Position numbers and translations under genes: made by a program
The notes under the pieces: model-generated
Databases searched by the model: none
Seen by the model: only the letters and a program-made list of their open reading frames with translations
Told to the model about the DNA's origin: nothing
Source: an uncultured Prevotellaceae bacterium
Lineage (GTDB): Bacteria > Bacteroidota > Bacteroidia > Bacteroidales > Bacteroidaceae
Direction of reading: 5' to 3'
DNA length: 64,000 nt
Assembly (NCBI GenBank): GCA_900314755.1
Contig: OMWH01000012.1
Coordinates: 1-64,000 of the forward strand
In this document: one piece after another, positions 60,833 through 64,000 of the stretch
Position numbering within the stretch: position 1 is the stretch's first letter
Layout: the number at the start of each line of letters is the position of its first letter

Positions 60833-63154
60833 TCACACGAACAGACTGCCTATCTGGTATACGACGGCACTGACGAACCATGCCAGGACAGTGGTATAGC
60901 ATGCTGCGAAGAGTGCCCATTTCCATGAACCCGTCTCGTGCTTGATGGCAGTGATGGTGGCAATACAGGGGAAATAGAGCAGTACAAAGAGCAGATAGCA
61001 GTAGGCTACCAGAGGTGTCAAGCCGTCCAGTCCGCCCAACACTCCTATCGTCGAGGCAACAATCTCCTTGGCACCCACTCCTGCTATCAGCGACACGTCC
61101 AACTGCCAGTTGAAACCCTGCGGAGTGAATAGCGGAGCGATAAGTTGTCCCATCCGTCCGATATACGACTCCTCCATGGAGGGTGCCACACCCATCGGTC
61201 CGAAATAGCCCAATGCCCATACGATAATACTTGCCACAAGGATGATACCACCCATCTTCTTGAGGTACTCCTTCCCTTTCTCCCACGTATGGCGACCTAT
61301 CGCCTTTGCCGTCGGCCAGCGATAAGGAGGCAGTTCCATCACGAAGGGGGTGTCCTCGCCCTTGATGACGATGGTGGAGAATATCTTACTGACGATGACC
61401 GCTGTCACGATACCGACGGCATAGAGTGACAGCATCACCCATGAGCGATACTCCACGGTGAAGAAGGTTCCCGTAATCATGATATAGATGGGCAGACGTG
61501 CCGAGCATGACATAAAGGGCAGGATCAGCATGGTGATAAGCCGTGAGCGGCGGCTCTCGATAGTGCGTGTCGCCATCACCGCCGGCACATTACAGCCGAA
61601 GCCCATCACCAATGGGATGAACGACTTGCCATGCAGTCCCATGCCATGCATCATCTTATCCATGATGAAGGCGGCACGAGCCATATAGCCGGAGTCCTCC
61701 ATCAGCGAGATGAAGAAATAGAGTATCAGGATCTGCGGCAGGAAGACGATGACGGCACCGACACCGCCGATGATACCGTCTACCAGCATGGAGCGTAACG
61801 GCCCGTCCGGCATCCTGTTGCTGATGAAATCGCCCAGTCTTTCCACACCCATCTCTATCCAGTCCATCGGATATTGTCCGAGAACGAAGGTCGTCTCAAA
61901 CATCAGGAAGAGGATGGCGAAGAATATGGGGAAGCCCAAATAGCGGTTCGACAGAATATTATCGATTAAATGGGTGGTACGGTAGGTGTCCCGCTTATCA
62001 CCCGTCATAAACCCTGCCTCTTTCAACGCACCATTGATAAAACCGTATTTCGCATCCATGATGGCAGTCTCCGAGTCTGTCAGCGTCTCCTCATAGACAC
62101 GCGCTGCCGACTTGTCACGCTCCACCAGAATGGACTTGCTCCGCTCTCCCGCTTTCTCATGGATGAACTGCACGATATCGGTGTCGTGCTCCAGGAGCTT
62201 CAAGGCAACATAACGGGTGGAATAGCGGGGATGGATGGATGCGTCTGGCTTCAGGAACTTCTGGATATGCCGTATGCCGTCTTCTATCTCGTGACCATAG
62301 TTGATATGGATATGGCGGGCTGTCGTATTCACACCCTCATAGACTTCTATGACGGTGCGGAACAACTGCTGCACCCCTTCCCCATTCTTAAAAGAGGTCG
62401 GTACCATCGGCGTACCGAAGAGCGTCGACAGCACCTGCAGGTCAATGGTGTCACCGCGACGCTCAAACTCATCATACATATTCAGGGCACATACGATGGG
62501 GAGGTCCATGTCAAGCAACTGTGTCGTCAGATAGAGGTTGCGCTCGATATTCGACGCGTCAATCACGTTGATAATCACATCGGGAGTCTGCTCTGTGAGG
62601 TGCTTGCGCACATAAAGCTCTTCTGGTGAGTAACACGACAGGGAGTAGGTTCCAGGCAGGTCCGTGAGGTTGAACTCATAACCGAAATAATTGGCATGTG
62701 CCACAGAGGCATCCACCGTCACACCGGAGTAGTTGCCCACATGACCGTGGGCACCCGACGCGAAATTGAAAAGGGAGGTCTTGCCACAGTTGGGATTTCC
62801 TACCAATGCCACATTCAGTGTACGGTGCTCCCGCAATGCCATGTGGTGCAGGTAGTCGTCGGGATGCTTCTCGGGGGTTATCTCCTCACGGGATACACGG
62901 TATGCAGAAGAGGGCTCCACATACTCTTCTTCCTTGGAGATAACCTCTATCATCTCTGCTTCCTGGCGACGCAGGCTGACCTCATAGCCCATCACCTTAT
63001 ACTTCACTGGGTCTTGCAGCGGAGCGTTCAGCAACACCTCCACCTCCTTACCCCTGATAAAGCCCATCTCAATGATGCGCTTACGGAATCCACCGTGTCC
63101 TTGCACCTTCACAATGACACCGTGATCACCAGTCTTCAGCTCAGATAATTTCAT
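60833..63154 (-). CDS. feoB: FeoA-FeoB fusion, ferrous iron transporter
   Basis: A 773-residue inner-membrane iron(II) transporter with a FeoA-like SH3 domain fused at the front (about 1-73, MKLSELKTGDHGVIVKVQGH). The G-protein domain has G1 GNPNCGKTSLFN (about 119-130), a G2/switch region in GNYSGVTVD, G3 DLPGTYSL and G4 NMYDE (N-x-x-D). The gate/core membrane domain (about 400-770) contains IPLVMGFGCNVPAVMATRTI with the conserved Cys. The start at 63154 matches FeoA; an upstream ATG at 63196 precedes the -7 box. Confidence 0.94.
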   Translation of the reverse strand: MKLSELKTGDHGVIVKVQGHGGFRKRIIEMGFIRGKEVEVLLNAPLQDPVKYKVMGYEVSLRRQEAEMIEVISKEEEYVEPSSAYRVSREEITPEKHPDDYLHHMALREHRTLNVALVGNPNCGKTSLFNFASGAHGHVGNYSGVTVDASVAHANYFGYEFNLTDLPGTYSLSCYSPEELYVRKHLTEQTPDVIINVIDASNIERNLYLTTQLLDMDLPIVCALNMYDEFERRGDTIDLQVLSTLFGTPMVPTSFKNGEGVQQLFRTVIEVYEGVNTTARHIHINYGHEIEDGIRHIQKFLKPDASIHPRYSTRYVALKLLEHDTDIVQFIHEKAGERSKSILVERDKSAARVYEETLTDSETAIMDAKYGFINGALKEAGFMTGDKRDTYRTTHLIDNILSNRYLGFPIFFAILFLMFETTFVLGQYPMDWIEMGVERLGDFISNRMPDGPLRSMLVDGIIGGVGAVIVFLPQILILYFFISLMEDSGYMARAAFIMDKMMHGMGLHGKSFIPLVMGFGCNVPAVMATRTIESRRSRLITMLILPFMSCSARLPIYIMITGTFFTVEYRSWVMLSLYAVGIVTAVIVSKIFSTIVIKGEDTPFVMELPPYRWPTAKAIGRHTWEKGKEYLKKMGGIILVASIIVWALGYFGPMGVAPSMEESYIGRMGQLIAPLFTPQGFNWQLDVSLIAGVGAKEIVASTIGVLGGLDGLTPLVAYCYLLFVLLYFPCIATITAIKHETGSWKWALFAACYTTVLAWFVSAVVYQIGSLFV

Positions 63155-63172
63155 TCTATTTACAAATTCTGT

Positions 63173-63181
63173 GCAAAGGTA
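63173..63181 (-). promoter_or_regulatory. -7 promoter box of feoAB
   Basis: The minus strand reads TACCTTTGC, 18 bases before the ATG at 63154. A TTTGTCGAA lies upstream, resembling the -33 side of the BIG2 promoter. No Fur box was verified. Confidence 0.5.
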
Positions 63182-63240
63182 TGAAATAATCTTCAATTCT
63201 TCGACAAAAAAACTGGTAAATACCTAAAAATGATGATATC

Positions 63241-64000
63241 TCAGGTGAGTAATATCTGTACGATACGCTCTGCCGACCGACCGTCCCAGCGGTCAGGCAG
63301 ACTACCGCTCTTCCACTCTCCTGCAATTAGACGGTGTAATGCGTCACTCAATTTCTCCGCATCCTCACCCACCAGTTCGTTGGTACCCTGCTTCACGGTC
63401 TCTATATGTTCCGTATAGCTGTTCAGGGTGATACAGGGAATGTGATGGAAGGTCGCCTCCTCTGCTACGTTTCCTGAGTCGGTGATGATACCCATGGCAT
63501 GGGAGGTCAGATAACCGAACTCAAGATATGGGAGGGAGGGGACTATTGAGAGGTGAGAGGTGAGAGGTGAGAGGTGAGAGGTGAGAGTGGAGAGTTGAGA
63601 GGTGACTGAAGGGCGCAAGGGGGCAATAACGGGGATATCCCCTGCTTCCTCTCTGATGGAATCGAGCATTTTCTGCAGATTATCTTTGTCGGCAAGCAAT
63701 GCCTTGCGGTTGATGGTGAACACCAGGTATTTGCCATCCTCGATGCCGTCCAGACAGGCAGGACGCTGCCAACGGTCGTGGTTGTAACGCAGCGAGTCCA
63801 TGAGGATATTACCCACCATATAGATTTTATGCATCTCGGCTCCCTCACGGGTCGCAATACTGTTGGAACTGACTCCTGCCGTAAACAGTAAATCACTCAA
63901 ACCGTCTATCACTAACCGATTGATTTCCTTTGGCATACGGATATCAAAGGAACGGGTACCAGCAACCAGATGTGCCAGGCGCAACCCTCTTTTCTTTGTC
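63241..64000 (-). CDS. UDP-GlcNAc 2-epimerase-like protein, C-terminal part (runs off the right edge)
   Basis: About 253 residues of a WecB/MnaA-like GT-B epimerase are visible, with the N-terminal part beyond the window. The segments are AGTRSFDIRMPKEINRLVID, YMVGNILMDSL and the C-terminal UDP-binding GIITDSGNVAEEATFHHIPC, then EHIETVKQGTNELVG. The canonical HVEAGLR reads HLVAGTR, so the catalytic Glu position is Val. A heptamer array (63548-63603) encodes SQLSTLTSHLSPLTSHLS in the middle, where the family has a normal helix-loop. It may be a divergent enzyme or decaying. Confidence 0.78.
   Translation of the reverse strand, partial: TKKRGLRLAHLVAGTRSFDIRMPKEINRLVIDGLSDLLFTAGVSSNSIATREGAEMHKIYMVGNILMDSLRYNHDRWQRPACLDGIEDGKYLVFTINRKALLADKDNLQKMLDSIREEAGDIPVIAPLRPSVTSQLSTLTSHLSPLTSHLSIVPSLPYLEFGYLTSHAMGIITDSGNVAEEATFHHIPCITLNSYTEHIETVKQGTNELVGEDAEKLSDALHRLIAGEWKSGSLPDRWDGRSAERIVQILLT
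63548..63603. repeat. Heptanucleotide array of eight GAGAGGT-type units inside the epimerase gene
   Basis: Five GAGAGGT units, then GAGAGTG, GAGAGTT, GAGAGGT: 56 bases, not a multiple of three. The reading frame stays open through the array. Change by one or two units would shift the frame, so slippage could switch or truncate the protein. Confidence 0.9.

Noticed and set aside
1-64000. tRNA, rRNA, insertion sequence or prophage genes
   Set aside because: None recognised on either strand; no T-loop-like motifs in cloverleaf context, no transposase or integrase motifs.

Overview
The window looks like a chromosomal piece of a Bacteroidota genome, most likely Prevotellaceae (Prevotella/Segatella-like). 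The evidence is the family content (DUF4494, DUF4296, DUF3256, DUF4491, DUF5687, class III Fbp, a FeoA-FeoB fusion, a MaeB-type malic enzyme, type IX-like sorting tails, an M49 peptidase with HECLGH). The promoters agree: many genes follow a TAnnTTTG(C) -7 box rather than a sigma70 -10, and Shine-Dalgarno sequences are weak. No tRNA, rRNA, CRISPR array, transposase or prophage gene was seen. The one structural RNA is RNase P RNA.

Layout. 1-0.55 kb: the 5' end of a minus-strand gene and a 50-codon membrane ORF. 0.55-8.7 kb: an esterase, then two minus-strand operons (fur-purA-hisS-acetylesterase-membrane protein; AraC regulator-dipeptidyl peptidase III-AlkD-like). 8.8-12.4 kb: recQ converging on yihY, with rnpB upstream of yihY. 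12.4-24.2 kb: gph, then a long plus-strand run purU-hisH-hisA-hisF-hisIE-ftsE-lysC-lysA-two glycosyltransferase-like genes-fbp-short folK-like gene. 24.2-27.2 kb: an accessory pocket with a repeat-rich intergenic region, a BIG2 surface protein and a FISUMP-type protein. 27.2-29.4 kb: a TetR-TrmH-VanX-like operon. 29.5-31.8 kb: maeB. 31.8-36.5 kb: a minus-strand operon of pseudokinase, DUF4494, YggS, secreted subtilase and a 26-residue membrane peptide. 36.6-41.7 kb: aminotransferase, LolC/E-like permease, Pif1-like helicase, ispE. 41.8-51.8 kb: one apparent ten-gene minus-strand operon starting at ileS and running through a DksA-like gene, lspA, a DUF4296 lipoprotein, a small gene, a nucleoside transporter, rsmE, an ABC ATPase, paaK and DUF3256. 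51.8-52.2 kb: a repeat-rich gap. 52.2-55.3 kb: RNase D-like exonuclease, rlmI, tilS. 55.4-60.8 kb: ftsK, lolA-like, DUF5687, DUF4491, rlmH. 60.8-64 kb: feoAB fusion and a WecB-like epimerase cut by the window end.

Most genes are housekeeping: histidine and lysine/DAP biosynthesis, purine and folate one-carbon metabolism, tRNA and rRNA modification, envelope biogenesis, gluconeogenesis and iron uptake. The unusual material is in the gaps and a few divergent proteins. There are two dispersed intergenic elements built of 22-bp units; a separate array of four 22-bp AT-rich units, at least one of which carries a perfect palindrome; a 129-bp long inverted repeat; and a family of heptanucleotide arrays at four sites, two of them inside coding sequence. 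Among proteins, the standouts are a membrane pseudokinase, a mini-HPPK, a chimeric glycosyltransferase-like protein, an apparent frameshift fusing DUF4296 over the next gene, and two tiny membrane ORFs.

All calls come from reading the sequence by eye. No database search, profile search or folding program was run.
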